From positions 94,056-158,055 of the forward strand of contig NZ_PKEK01000052.1 in the NCBI RefSeq assembly GCF_002863225.1: a stretch of 64,000 nt of DNA. Reading direction: 5' to 3'. Positions 25,308 to 34,201 of the stretch are shown piece by piece. The notes beneath the pieces were generated by a model. The model was not told the DNA's origin, ran no database searches, and saw only the letters and a program-made list of their open reading frames with translations. Every line of letters begins with the position of its first letter. The first letter of the stretch is position 1. A program made the translations under genes and the position numbers. Source of the stretch: Mycobacterium sp. Lineage in GTDB: Bacteria > Actinomycetota > Actinomycetes > Mycobacteriales > Mycobacteriaceae.

Positions 25308-25874
25308 TCATCCGTAGGTGTCGCGGGGACCGCGGCCGGAGATGTGCAGCGGACCCTTGCGCCACGATGGCGCGGTCGGCCCGGTGATCCGCAGACTGGT
25401 CACCACACCGTTGCCGACCTCCGCCGCGATCTTGGCCAGCACCTGATTCTGGATCAGCCGTAATTGCGTGGCCCAGGCCGTCGACTCGGCCGTCACAGTC
25501 AGCACCCCGTCCCGCAGTCCAGTCGGGGTCGCATGCTCGGCGATCTGCGCGCCCACCACCGTCGACCATTGACCGAATACCGCGCCCTCGGCCACCTTTG
25601 ACGACCACCCCTGCTTTTTGGCCAGGTCGCGGGTCGCGCCGGCGAGGGGCTGCGGATCGCGGGCGTCGGGTCCGGGACCCGACCAGCGCCGGCGGCTACC
25701 GGCCCCGGCCGCCCGGCGGGTCGGCGGGAGCCGGCGGCCCCGGCCGACGTCTTTACCCTGGGTGCGCGCGGAGCCGCGGGCCTCTTCCAACGCGCGCCGG
25801 ACCAGGTCCATGCCTTTCAATCCGCTGAGGTGCTCCGGGGGCGCCGCGCTGTCTTCGGGTTCTTCGTCGCTCAC
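25308..25874 (-). CDS. DUF721 (DciA-like) protein
   Basis: A 188-residue basic protein (Rv0004-like). The N-terminal part is disordered and Arg-rich; the C-terminal DUF721 domain (about 85-188) carries WSTVVGAQIAEHATP and WATQLRLIQNQVLAKI. Distant DUF721 proteins (DciA) load the replicative helicase in bacteria without DnaC; that role fits the position after dnaA-dnaN-recF. GTG start, four bases after the recF stop, so translation is probably coupled. Confidence 0.88.
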   Translation of the reverse strand: MSDEEPEDSAAPPEHLSGLKGMDLVRRALEEARGSARTQGKDVGRGRRLPPTRRAAGAGSRRRWSGPGPDARDPQPLAGATRDLAKKQGWSSKVAEGAVFGQWSTVVGAQIAEHATPTGLRDGVLTVTAESTAWATQLRLIQNQVLAKIAAEVGNGVVTSLRITGPTAPSWRKGPLHISGRGPRDTYG

Positions 25875-25878
25875 CGCG

Positions 25879-27042
25879 TCACTCCTCTTCAGGCTCGTGA
25901 TTCAGTATCGCCGAGGCCGGGCCGCTGTCGTCGTCGTTCAGCGTGATGTCGATACGGTCGGCCAACCAGTCGCTGGGAATGTCGTCGACCACCGCCGCAG
26001 TCACCAGCACCTGTTCCGCGGACGAGGCCGCCGCCGCCAGCGCCTCGCGGCGGGCGGCGTCTAGTTCGGCGAACACGTCGTCGAGCAGCAGCACCGGATC
26101 GCTGCCGCCGGCGCGCAGCAGCTCGTACGACGCCAGGCGCAAAGCGAGTGCCATCGACCACGATTCCCCATGGCTGGCAAAGCCTTTCGCGGGTTGTTCG
26201 CCGAGCCGGAGCTCGAGGTCGTCACGGTGCGGACCGACCAGACACACCCCGCGGTCGAGTTCGGCGTCGCGGCGGGCCGCCATTTTCTCCAGCAGGGCGG
26301 TCCGCAGGACATCGACATCGGGCTGGTCGGGATCGATGTCGACGCTGGCGTGATAGACGATCGATGCGGGCCGCGAGGCCGGGGCGAGCAATTGGTAACT
26401 CTTCTGGACCTCCGGCGCCAGTTCGTTGACCAGCGCGATGCGGGCCGCCATCAACTCGGCGCCGTGCGTCGCCAGGTGGCCGTCCCACACGTCGAGGGTG
26501 TCCAGCGCTCCGTGATCACCACGAAAACGCCCGCCGGATGCCGACTTCAGCAACGCCGTGCGCTGCCGCAGCACTTTGTCGTAATCCGCGCGGATACCGG
26601 CCACCCGGGGCCGGCGCACCGCGGCCAGGTCGTCGAGATACCGCCGACGATCACCGGGATCGCCGCGCACCAGCGCCAGATCCTCCGGGGCGAACAACAC
26701 CGCACGCAGCACCCCTAGAATTTCGCGCGGGCTTCGCACCGGCGACCGGTTGAGTCTGGCCTTGTTGGCTCGGCCGGCGGTGATCTCCAGATCGACGGCG
26801 CACTCGCGGCCGTCGTTCACCACGATGGTCGACACCACCGCACGCTGCGCCCCGAACCGGATCAGCGGTGCGTCGGTGGCCACCCGGTGTGATCCCAATG
26901 TCGACGAATACCACAGCGCCTCAACCAGATTCGTCTTGCCGAAGCCATTGGAACCGACGAACACCGTCCGGCCCGGAGTCAGCTCGAGATCGACAGTCGA
27001 CCAAGACCGGAAGTCCCGCAAGCCCAGATGACGGACGTACAC
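25879..27042 (-). CDS. recF: Recombination protein RecF
   Basis: A 387-residue SMC-like ATPase that helps load RecA at gaps through RecFOR. Walker A is GSNGFGKTN (31-39), the ABC signature SHGESWSMALAL, and Walker B PVLLLDDVFAELD. It lies seven bases after dnaN; no gnd gene intervenes, unlike the arrangement I recall for M. smegmatis. The start codon is ATG. Confidence 0.96.
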   Translation of the reverse strand: MYVRHLGLRDFRSWSTVDLELTPGRTVFVGSNGFGKTNLVEALWYSSTLGSHRVATDAPLIRFGAQRAVVSTIVVNDGRECAVDLEITAGRANKARLNRSPVRSPREILGVLRAVLFAPEDLALVRGDPGDRRRYLDDLAAVRRPRVAGIRADYDKVLRQRTALLKSASGGRFRGDHGALDTLDVWDGHLATHGAELMAARIALVNELAPEVQKSYQLLAPASRPASIVYHASVDIDPDQPDVDVLRTALLEKMAARRDAELDRGVCLVGPHRDDLELRLGEQPAKGFASHGESWSMALALRLASYELLRAGGSDPVLLLDDVFAELDAARREALAAAASSAEQVLVTAAVVDDIPSDWLADRIDITLNDDDSGPASAILNHEPEEE

Positions 27043-27049
27043 CTCGCTA

Positions 27050-28249
27050 CTAACCGGGCAGACGAACCGGCATCAGCAAATACACGTAGTCCGTCTGGAT
27101 CGCCGGGAAGGGTCCGCTGTCGGTCGGTTGGGTGTCACCGTCACCGGCCGGACGTAACACCGCGGGCCGGCTCGGCGTGGTGAACCCGAACGACACCCGG
27201 TCCGAGTGGAGAGAACCCAGACCGTCGGTGAGATACGTCGGATTGAACGCGATGGTGAGTGGTTCACCAGCGAATTCCACCTGGACGTCTTCCTCGGCGC
27301 GGCCGACGTCGTCGGCGCCGGCCGACAACCGCAACGTGTCGCCGGAGAATTCCATCCGGACCTGGGCTCCGCGATCAGCGACCAGCGCGACGCGCTTGAT
27401 GGCCTCGGTGAGCTCCGCGACACCGAGAGTGGCTACCGCCGTGTGCTCGCTGGGCAGCAGCTGCCGGAACTTCGGGAACTCGGCATCCAGCAGCCGGGTC
27501 GTGCTGCGCTTTCCATTCCCACTGATGCCAAGGAGCCCGTCCTTGCCCACCGACGGCCCGGCGCCCAGCGACAAGTGCACCTCGGCGCCGTCGGTTCCGC
27601 TCTTGGCGGCTTCCGACAGGGTCTTGGCCGGTACCAGCACCGCGGCTTCGACATCCGGTGCAGCGGCCGACCAGGTCAACTCGCGAACCGCCAACCGGAA
27701 TCGATCGGTGGCGGCCAAAACCACTGACTGCCCCGAGATTTCGACTCTGATCCCGGTCAGCATCGGCAGCGTGTCGTCACGACCGGCCGCGACCGCGACC
27801 TGGCTGATCGCCTCGGCGAACACATCGCCCGGCAATGCACCGGTCTCGTCGGGCAGCGTCGGCAACGTCGGGTAATCCTCGACCGCCATCGTCGGCAGGG
27901 AGAACTTCGCACTTCCGCAGGCCAGCGAGACCCTGGTGCCCTCGACCTGCACGTCGACCGGCTTGTTCGGCAGCGCCCGGGTGATGTCAGAAAGTAGCCG
28001 ACCGGAAACCAAAGCTGTTCCCGGAGAAGCAATTTCGGCTGCCAAGCGGACTTCGGCGGAGACTTCGTAGTCGAATCCGGAAATCGTCAGGCCATCATCG
28101 GATCCGGTCAGCAACACGCCGGCCAGCACCGGCACCGTCGGCCGAGACGGCAGCGTCCGCGCCACCCACGCCACTGCATCAGCGAAGTCGTCCCGCACCA
28201 GGCGGAACTTCAAGTCGGTCAGGCCGACGGCGGTCGTCGCCACGTCCAT
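27050..28249 (-). CDS. dnaN: DNA polymerase III beta sliding clamp
   Basis: A 399-residue protein with three clamp folds. It encircles DNA as a dimer and tethers polymerase III and other partners. Family stretches include KFRLVRDDFADAVAWVARTLP at the start and the C-terminal YLLMPVRLPG. It is downstream of dnaA across the origin and seven bases before recF. AAGGGA precedes the ATG. Confidence 0.97.
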   Translation of the reverse strand: MDVATTAVGLTDLKFRLVRDDFADAVAWVARTLPSRPTVPVLAGVLLTGSDDGLTISGFDYEVSAEVRLAAEIASPGTALVSGRLLSDITRALPNKPVDVQVEGTRVSLACGSAKFSLPTMAVEDYPTLPTLPDETGALPGDVFAEAISQVAVAAGRDDTLPMLTGIRVEISGQSVVLAATDRFRLAVRELTWSAAAPDVEAAVLVPAKTLSEAAKSGTDGAEVHLSLGAGPSVGKDGLLGISGNGKRSTTRLLDAEFPKFRQLLPSEHTAVATLGVAELTEAIKRVALVADRGAQVRMEFSGDTLRLSAGADDVGRAEEDVQVEFAGEPLTIAFNPTYLTDGLGSLHSDRVSFGFTTPSRPAVLRPAGDGDTQPTDSGPFPAIQTDYVYLLMPVRLPG

Positions 28250-28836
28250 TGCGTCCCTTCATCACCCCGAACAGCAAGGCTTACTTCAGCGGCTCAACCC
28301 CGTGGAATCCCCGCCGACGGACGCCCGTGCCCGTAATCACTCCGACCACCGAACCCGGCCGTCGAACCACAACCGTAGAGCGTCGGAGGCGTTCTTGAAA
28401 GCTAATCGAATGCAGTGACACTCGGGGATTTCGAGCCTGGATCACGAGGTGTGGAACGGCTCGTCCCCAACGGCCTTTTCTGAAGAACAAACTTTGTAGG
28501 GATTTCAATAACAGTAATAAGGCCTGTGCATGTTGGGGACAGCATGGTGTCTGCGCTGCTGGCGACGCCGGCTGGGTTGTGCATGACACGGGGACGGACT
28601 GTGTGGTTTGTGTGCAGCGGTTGGGGATGGGTTGCGACTGTGGACGGATCGGGCGTTCGTAGCGCACATGTCAGCAGTTTGCGCACAACGTCATCCACAG
28701 CCTGTGCTGTGACTGGTGGTGACGCCGAGTCCAAAGTTTTTTGAAATTTCCGGGGTTCGAGCAGCACAAAACAGGGCAGGAAGCCCGGTTTTCGGGCAGG
28801 GCGATGCCACTCGAGGCTCGAGTTGCGGGCGAAGGA
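28250..28836. other. oriC: Chromosomal replication origin oriC (dnaA-dnaN intergenic)
   Basis: The 587 bases between dnaA and dnaN hold no gene and match the place of mycobacterial oriC. DnaA-box-like 9-mers include TCATCCACA (28691-28699, plus) and TGTGGACGG (28639-28647, minus), with several looser TGTGCATGN copies (about 28525, 28577). Two AT-richer tracts, ATTTCAATAACAGTAATAAG (about 28501-28521) and AAAGTTTTTTGAAATTT (28734-28750), are candidate unwinding elements. Confidence 0.85.
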
Positions 28837-30339
28837 TCAGCGCTTGGAGCGCTGGCGGATCCGGGTGGTGAGCTCTTTGACGTGATCGAAGACCTCACGC
28901 CGCTCGGCCATCTCGGAAAGGATCTTCTTTTGCGCGTACATCACGGTGGTGTGATCGCGGCCGAATGCCTGCCCGATCTTGGGCAGTGACAAGTCGGTGA
29001 GCTCGCGGCACAGATACATGGCGATCTGCCGGGACTGGGCCAGCGCCCGGGTCTTGCCGGGACCACGTAATTCCTCGACCGTGGTGTCGAAGTACTCCGC
29101 GGTGGCAGCCATGATCGTGGCGGCGCTGATCTGCATGGTGCTGGCGTCGGCAATCAGATCGCGCAACACGATCTCGGCCAGCGACTTGTCGATCGGTGCC
29201 TTGTTCAGCGACGCGAACGCCGTGACGCGGATCAACGCCCCCTCGAGTTCACGGATGTTGCGCTCGACGCTGCTGGCAATCAGCTCCAGCACATCGTCGG
29301 GAACATTGAGCCGTTCCATCTGTGCCTTCTTGCGCAGGATCGCGATGCGGGTCTCCAGCTCCGGCGGTTGAACGTCGGTGATCAGACCCCACTCAAACCG
29401 CGTTCGCAGCCGATCTTCAAGTGTCGCAAGCTGTTTCGGCGGGCGATCGGACGAAATCACGATCTGCTTGTTGGCATTGTGCAGCGTGTTGAAGGTATGG
29501 AAGAACTCTTCCTGGATACCTTCCTTGCCCTCGATGAACTGGATGTCGTCGACGAGCAGCACATCGACGTCGCGATAGCTGCGTTTGAAGGCGACCTTGC
29601 GGTCGTCACGCAGGGAGTTGATGAAGTCGTTGGTGAACTCTTCGGTGGAGACGTACTTCACCCGCATTCCGGGGAACAGGCGTTGGGCGTAGTTCCCGGC
29701 GGCGTGCAGCAGGTGAGTCTTACCCAGACCGGACTCTCCCCAAATGAACAGCGGGTTGTAGGCCCGGGCCGGCGCTTCGGCGATCGCCAGCGCCGCGGCG
29801 TGGGCAAAGCGGTTCGAGGCGCCGATGACGAAGGTGTCGAAGGTGTAGCGGCGGTTCAAGCTGACCCCGGCTGCCGCGTCGGCGGCCTGGCTGTGCGGTC
29901 GCTCGGAGAAATACGACGGCCAGCTCTGCTGTGCGCTGGCTAGAGCTTCGCCGTCCTCGTCGATCTCGTCGAGGTCGTCGACCGCCTCATCGAAAGCGGC
30001 GTTGGCGCGGTCGTCGGACTCATCGGATGTCAAAGGTGAGATACGCACACCGAGCTCGACCTGCTGGCCGAGCCGGCGACTCAGCGCGTCGGTGATCTGG
30101 GTCCGAAGGTGCCGTTCGATCTCGTTCTGGACAAAGCTGCTCGGGACTGACAGCAGAGCGAAGCCTTCGACGATCGTGAGCGGCTGCACCAGATTCAGCC
30201 ACGCCCGCTGCTGCGGTGTCAGGGGCGGGACGTACGGTCCGCCGTTGAGAACGGCGCCTTCTGTGGAGAGTTCGCCGTTGAGTTCCGAAACGACTGCACT
30301 CCAGACCGTCGCGAAGCTGGATCCGGGGTCCTCGGTCAA
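28837..30339 (-). CDS. dnaA: Chromosomal replication initiator DnaA
   Basis: A 500-residue AAA+ initiator. It has an N-terminal oligomerisation domain, an acidic linker (about 105-150), an ATPase domain with Walker A GESGLGKTH and Walker B LLVDDIQFIEGKEG, and a C-terminal helix-turn-helix with the signature GRDHTTVMYAQKKI. It binds DnaA boxes and melts oriC just downstream. The start is TTG (30339). DnaA boxes 54-75 bases upstream suggest autoregulation. Confidence 0.98.
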   Translation of the reverse strand: MTEDPGSSFATVWSAVVSELNGELSTEGAVLNGGPYVPPLTPQQRAWLNLVQPLTIVEGFALLSVPSSFVQNEIERHLRTQITDALSRRLGQQVELGVRISPLTSDESDDRANAAFDEAVDDLDEIDEDGEALASAQQSWPSYFSERPHSQAADAAAGVSLNRRYTFDTFVIGASNRFAHAAALAIAEAPARAYNPLFIWGESGLGKTHLLHAAGNYAQRLFPGMRVKYVSTEEFTNDFINSLRDDRKVAFKRSYRDVDVLLVDDIQFIEGKEGIQEEFFHTFNTLHNANKQIVISSDRPPKQLATLEDRLRTRFEWGLITDVQPPELETRIAILRKKAQMERLNVPDDVLELIASSVERNIRELEGALIRVTAFASLNKAPIDKSLAEIVLRDLIADASTMQISAATIMAATAEYFDTTVEELRGPGKTRALAQSRQIAMYLCRELTDLSLPKIGQAFGRDHTTVMYAQKKILSEMAERREVFDHVKELTTRIRQRSKR

Positions 30340-30393
30340 CGACGGGTCCCCCTGCTACGACGTGAAAGTTCTACCAGTAGTGCCGACGACGAA

Positions 30394-30414
30394 CTGTCCA
30401 CACAGTTATCCACA
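30394..30414 (+). promoter_or_regulatory. Two DnaA boxes in the dnaA leader
   Basis: CTGTCCACA (30394-30402, one mismatch to TTGTCCACA) and TTATCCACA (30406-30414, exact) lie 55-75 bases before the dnaA start. A TATCCT hexamer on the minus strand (30424-30429) could be the dnaA -10 element, with the boxes just after it, which would allow repression by DnaA. Confidence 0.65.
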
Positions 30415-30708
30415 GGTGTGGAGAGGATAGCGGCCAGCGCATCGCAGCGTACCCCTGACGGCTCGCGGGATCGGCGCTCGAGACTGCCGTTCACAATCGG
30501 CTGGCTAGGAGGCCGATCCGCCATCCTTGCTTCGTTGTCCAGCGCCGTTTCGGTGTGAAACAGCACCGCCCGAAGCTAACAGTTTTCCTCGTCCGCGCCA
30601 ACCGTTCGGCAACATTCGGAGCCGCTTTGGGACGATTGGTCTGACCTCGGTGGCAGGTGTGGCGACAGTGAAGGATCGACGTCGGGCACAGCGGTCCGCA
30701 GGTGTGGT

Positions 30709-30737
30709 TTGACCGGGCGAACAGGGGTCAGTACCCT
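30709..30737 (+). promoter_or_regulatory. SigA-type promoter for rpmH
   Basis: TTGACC (30709-30714) and TACCCT (30732-30737) are separated by 17 bases, a good mycobacterial SigA match, about 170 bases before rpmH. The rest of the 570-base dnaA-rpmH gap (30340-30909) shows no further gene; its dnaA-proximal end carries the DnaA boxes. Confidence 0.5.
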
Positions 30738-30909
30738 CATACAGTCGCCCGAAAGTCGGCGATACGGCTGCGATCCGAGCACTTGGCCCGGAGGCCGCGC
30801 CGGTCACCAGCGAGACACAAAGCCTATCGAGGCGTCGTGGGGTAGAGCGTGACCCACCGGCAGGGGAAACCGTGCCGGGCACGATGTCAGATGCAGCAAG
30901 GAGAGAGTC

Positions 30910-31053
30910 GTGGCAAAGGGCAAGCGGACCTTCCAGCCGAATAACCGGCGCCGTGCCCGCGTGCACGGTTTCCGCCTGCGGATGCGGACCAGGGCCGGCC
31001 GGGCGATCGTGTCGAATCGGCGTGGCAAGGGCCGTCGCTCCCTGACTGCCTGA
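30910..31053 (+). CDS. rpmH: 50S ribosomal protein L34
   Basis: A 47-residue very basic protein, GTG start with AAGGAGAGA upstream. The core is standard L34: GKRTFQPNNRRRARVHGF, then RMRTRAGRAIVSNRRGKGR. It is a component of the large ribosomal subunit. Opposite in direction to dnaA and first gene of the rpmH-rnpA-yidD-yidC cluster; rnpA follows after ten bases. Confidence 0.97.
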   Translation: MAKGKRTFQPNNRRRARVHGFRLRMRTRAGRAIVSNRRGKGRRSLTA

Positions 31054-31063
31054 CCGCCTCGGT

Positions 31064-31417
31064 GTGACGGCGGTGCTTTCCGCACGAAACCGCATGACCA
31101 GGTCGACCGATTTCGGCGCGACGGTCAAGCATGGAAGGCGCGCCGCACAGCCGGACATGGTCATCTATATGCGGCATGCCACCGGGGACCCCAAGCTCGG
31201 GCTGATCGTTTCGCGGTCGGTCGGATCGGCCGTGCAACGACACGGGCTCTCGCGGCGGCTGCGTCACGTCGGGCGCGACGTCCTGGCGGATCTGAACCGG
31301 TCCGAGCACATCGTGATCCGTGCCCTGCCCAGTAGTCGTGACGTCGGCTCGGCCCGATTGAGTGAACAACTCCGGGCGGGATTGCGCCGCATCGAGTCGA
31401 CAGGCGGCAAGCGGTGA
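31064..31417 (+). CDS. rnpA: Ribonuclease P protein component
   Basis: A 117-residue basic protein that assists the RNase P RNA in 5' tRNA processing. The family region shows RMTRSTDFGATVKHGRRA and GLIVSRSVGSAVQRHGLSRRLRH (RNR-type motif variant). GTG start; the stop overlaps the GTG start of yidD by four bases. Confidence 0.95.
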   Translation: MTAVLSARNRMTRSTDFGATVKHGRRAAQPDMVIYMRHATGDPKLGLIVSRSVGSAVQRHGLSRRLRHVGRDVLADLNRSEHIVIRALPSSRDVGSARLSEQLRAGLRRIESTGGKR

Positions 31418-31737
31418 GTGCGATCGCATCCCGGGTGCGCCGCGCTGAATTCGCGATCGCACGAGGCCTGATCTTCGTCATCCAGTTGTACCGGCACATG
31501 GTGTCGCCGCTGCGGCTGCCGACATGTCGCTTCACCCCGACCTGCAGTCAATACGCGGTAGACGCCCTGGCTGAGTTCGGGTTGCTGCGGGGGAGTTGGC
31601 TGGCGGCGGTTCGGCTCGCGAAATGCGGGCCGTGGCATCGAGGAGGATGGGATCCGATACCTGAGCGCAAGGGTGCCGGGGCTCACGAGTGGGACACCAA
31701 AGCGCCGCTAAGGAAGAGTGATTCTGTTGTCGTTTGA
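31414..31737 (+). CDS. yidD: Membrane protein insertion efficiency factor YidD
   Basis: A 107-residue protein with an N-terminal amphipathic/hydrophobic helix and the family core CRFTPTCSQYAVDALAEFG (three-residue-spaced Cys pair), then RLAKCGPWHRGGWDP. YidD helps YidC insert proteins in the inner membrane. It starts at GTG overlapping rnpA and ends within the first codons of yidC. Confidence 0.94.
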   Translation: MSAIASRVRRAEFAIARGLIFVIQLYRHMVSPLRLPTCRFTPTCSQYAVDALAEFGLLRGSWLAAVRLAKCGPWHRGGWDPIPERKGAGAHEWDTKAPLRKSDSVVV

Positions 31738-32776
31738 TTATTTCAGCCTCGACTACTTCTACTATCCGGTCTCGGCGATCATGTGGCTCTGGTACAAGGC
31801 GTTCTCGGCCGTCCCTGGGCTGGGCCCGAAGAACTTCGTCACCTGGACGCTGGCGGTGATGTTCCTTGTCTTCACCCTGCGGGCGATCTTGTACAACCCC
31901 TTCGTCCGCCAGATCCGGACTACCCGCCAGATGCAGGAACTGCAGCCGCAAATAAAGGCGCTGCAGAAGAAGTACAGCAAGGACCGCCAGCGGATGGCGC
32001 TGGAGATGCAGAAGCTCCAGAAGGAACACGGGTTCAACCCGATCCTCGGCTGTCTGCCGATGTTGGTTCAGGTCCCGGTTTTCCTCGGTCTGTATCACGT
32101 GTTGCGATGCTTCAACCGAACCTCCAGTGGGATCGGACAGCTAGGCCTGTCGCCCGAGCGCAACCGCTCGTTGGGTAACTACTTCTTCAGTGCGCAGGAC
32201 GTCGGTCACTTCCTGGACGCCAACCTCTTCGGTGCGCCGCTGGGCGCGAGCATGACTCAGCGCGGTGCGAGCCTCGCGGCGTTCCAGGGCTTCGAATTCA
32301 GTCGGCCTGCCGTCGCGGCGGTGGGTGTGCCGGTGATGATCCTGGCCGGCGTCGCCACCTACTTCAACAGCCGGGCATCGGTGGCGCGCCAGAGTGTGGA
32401 GGCCGCGGCCAACCCGCAGACCGCGATGATGAACAAGCTGGCGCTCTACGTCTTCCCGCTCGGCGTGGTGGTCGGCGGACCGTTCCTGCCACTGGCGATC
32501 ATCTTCTACTGGTTCGCCAACAACATCTGGACGTTCGGCCAGCAGCATTACGTGTTCGGAATGATCGAGCGCGAAGAAGAGGAAAAGAAGCGCGAGGCGA
32601 TCGAGCGGCGGGCGGCCAATGCGCCGGCGCCGGGAGCCAAGCCCAAACGTTCGTCGGGCAAGACGGCGTCGGCAGACGGCAACGGCACGGCCGCCGAACC
32701 ACCGACACCAGACGCCGGCATTGCCGACCGCACGCCGCGGCCGGGAGCCAAGCCGAAGAAGCAACGCGGCCGCTGA
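31727..32776 (+). CDS. yidC: Membrane protein insertase YidC
   Basis: A 349-residue Oxa1/YidC insertase from TTG 31727; an in-frame GTG at 31718 would add three residues. I prefer TTG because AGGAAG (31711-31716) is ten bases away and the product begins SFDYFSLDYFYYPVS like relatives. About five membrane segments are visible, with a cytosolic coiled region QLQPQIKALQKKY-like (about 70-100) and a basic Pro/Ala-rich tail. The core includes GCLPMLVQVPVFLGLY. It works with YidD and SecYEG. Confidence 0.93.
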   Translation: MSFDYFSLDYFYYPVSAIMWLWYKAFSAVPGLGPKNFVTWTLAVMFLVFTLRAILYNPFVRQIRTTRQMQELQPQIKALQKKYSKDRQRMALEMQKLQKEHGFNPILGCLPMLVQVPVFLGLYHVLRCFNRTSSGIGQLGLSPERNRSLGNYFFSAQDVGHFLDANLFGAPLGASMTQRGASLAAFQGFEFSRPAVAAVGVPVMILAGVATYFNSRASVARQSVEAAANPQTAMMNKLALYVFPLGVVVGGPFLPLAIIFYWFANNIWTFGQQHYVFGMIEREEEEKKREAIERRAANAPAPGAKPKRSSGKTASADGNGTAAEPPTPDAGIADRTPRPGAKPKKQRGR

Positions 32777-32835
32777 CTTTCGCCGAGCGGACACCAGACT
32801 TCACCGGGCGACGCCCGGGCACGGGAAGGGAAGAC

Positions 32836-33408
32836 ATGACAGAAACCGAAGACGTAACCAAGGGCCACGAAGCGCCGGCACAGGAGGAGTTGGAGGGTGC
32901 CACCAACGGCAGCGCTCCGGCCGAGGGTGATGGCGAGGGCGACCAGGAAGAGCGCTTGGTCGCCGAGGGAGAGATCGCCGGCGATTATTTGGAAGAGCTG
33001 CTCGACTTGCTCGACTTCGACGGCGACATCGACCTCGACGTCGAGGGCAGCCGGGCGATCGTCAGCATCGACGGCAGCGACGACCTGAACAAGTTGGTCG
33101 GCCGCAAGGGCGAAGTGCTTGACGCGCTGCAGGAGCTGACACGGTTGGCCGTGCACCAGAAGACCGGCGTCCGCAGCCGGCTCATGCTCGACGTCGCGAG
33201 CTGGCGTCGGCGCCGCCGCGACGAGTTGGCCGCGCTGGGGGACAAGGTCGCCAAGCGCGTATTGGAGACCGGCGAACGCGAAGAACTCTCGCCGATGACG
33301 CCGTTTGAGCGCAAGATTGTGCACGACGCCGTGGCGGCGATCGACGGAGTGCACAGCGAGAGCGAAGGCGTCGAGCCGGGCCGCCGGGTCGTCGTCCTGA
33401 TCGACTAG
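32836..33408 (+). CDS. Jag/KhpB-type R3H RNA-binding protein
   Basis: A 190-residue protein. An acidic disordered N-terminus (about 1-45) precedes a KH domain with GRKG (about 90) and a C-terminal R3H domain with ELSPMTPFERKIVHDAV and GVHSESEG. Jag/KhpB proteins bind RNA and affect cell length and wall synthesis in Gram-positives; this one is the Rv3920c type. It follows yidC by 59 bases. Confidence 0.93.
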   Translation: MTETEDVTKGHEAPAQEELEGATNGSAPAEGDGEGDQEERLVAEGEIAGDYLEELLDLLDFDGDIDLDVEGSRAIVSIDGSDDLNKLVGRKGEVLDALQELTRLAVHQKTGVRSRLMLDVASWRRRRRDELAALGDKVAKRVLETGEREELSPMTPFERKIVHDAVAAIDGVHSESEGVEPGRRVVVLID

Positions 33409-33472
33409 AGCACGCCGAGTTACATCGATGTAGTTCCGCGGCTCCGTCGGCATCGCGCGCGGGTGGGAAGGA

Positions 33473-34201
33473 ATGTTTCACGTGAAACATCTCGGCCCCG
33501 ATGATTGCGACGCACCGCCCGCGCCACCGCCTGCTGACGCCGCGGAGACCATCTTCGGCGACCGACTCGAATTGGCGCAGCGCTACGCGGAGCTCCTGGC
33601 TTCGGTCGGCGTGGAGTGGGGCCTGCTCGGTCCACGAGAAGTCGAGCGCATCTGGGACCGCCACATATTGAATTGCGCGGTGCTCGCCGAAGTCGTTGAA
33701 GCCGGCGAGCGGATCGTCGACATCGGCAGTGGCGCCGGTCTGCCCGGCCTGCCCGTTGCGATCGCCAAACCCGGGGTGCGGGTGGTCTTGGTCGAGTCGA
33801 TGTTGCGTCGTACAGACTTCCTCCGGCTGGTGATCGATGAGTTGGCACTCGACGTCGAGGTGGTCCGCGGCCGCGCCGAGGATCGCGCAGTGCGTGAGGT
33901 GGCGGGTGGGGCTGACGCGGTCACGTCGCGGGCGGTCGCCGCACTGGACAAGCTCACCCGCTGGAGCCTGCCGTTGCTGAGGCCGGGCGGACGGTTGCTT
34001 GCCATCAAGGGGGAGCGGGCTCACGAAGAAGTGGTCGAACACCGCCGAATGATGGCCAAGTTAGGTGCGGCGGATGCAAGGGTGGTGGAATGTGGCGTGG
34101 GTCTTTTATCCCCACCGACAACCGTGGTGGTGGCCCGGCGGGAGGGGCCGGAAATGGTCCGGAAACCGTCGCGCAAACGATCGAGCAGGGAGAGCCTATG
34201 A
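33473..34201 (+). CDS. rsmG: 16S rRNA (guanine-N7) methyltransferase RsmG (GidB)
   Basis: A 242-residue SAM-dependent enzyme that methylates G527 (E. coli numbering) in 16S rRNA; loss gives low-level streptomycin resistance in mycobacteria. The SAM site is VDIGSGAGLPGLP (about 82-94), with SRAVAALDKL and LLAIKG downstream. The start region ATGTTTCACGTGAAACAT is itself a parS site. The stop overlaps the parA start (ATGA). Confidence 0.94.
   Translation: MFHVKHLGPDDCDAPPAPPPADAAETIFGDRLELAQRYAELLASVGVEWGLLGPREVERIWDRHILNCAVLAEVVEAGERIVDIGSGAGLPGLPVAIAKPGVRVVLVESMLRRTDFLRLVIDELALDVEVVRGRAEDRAVREVAGGADAVTSRAVAALDKLTRWSLPLLRPGGRLLAIKGERAHEEVVEHRRMMAKLGAADARVVECGVGLLSPPTTVVVARREGPEMVRKPSRKRSSRESL
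33474..33489. promoter_or_regulatory. parS: parS site 1
   Basis: TGTTTCACGTGAAACA is an exact copy of the bacterial parS palindrome, the ParB nucleation site. It overlaps the start codon of rsmG. Confidence 0.96.

Noticed and set aside
34090..34197. Upstream extension of parA into rsmG
   Set aside because: ATG 34198 has a ribosome site and the usual ATGA overlap with rsmG; the extension shows no family similarity.
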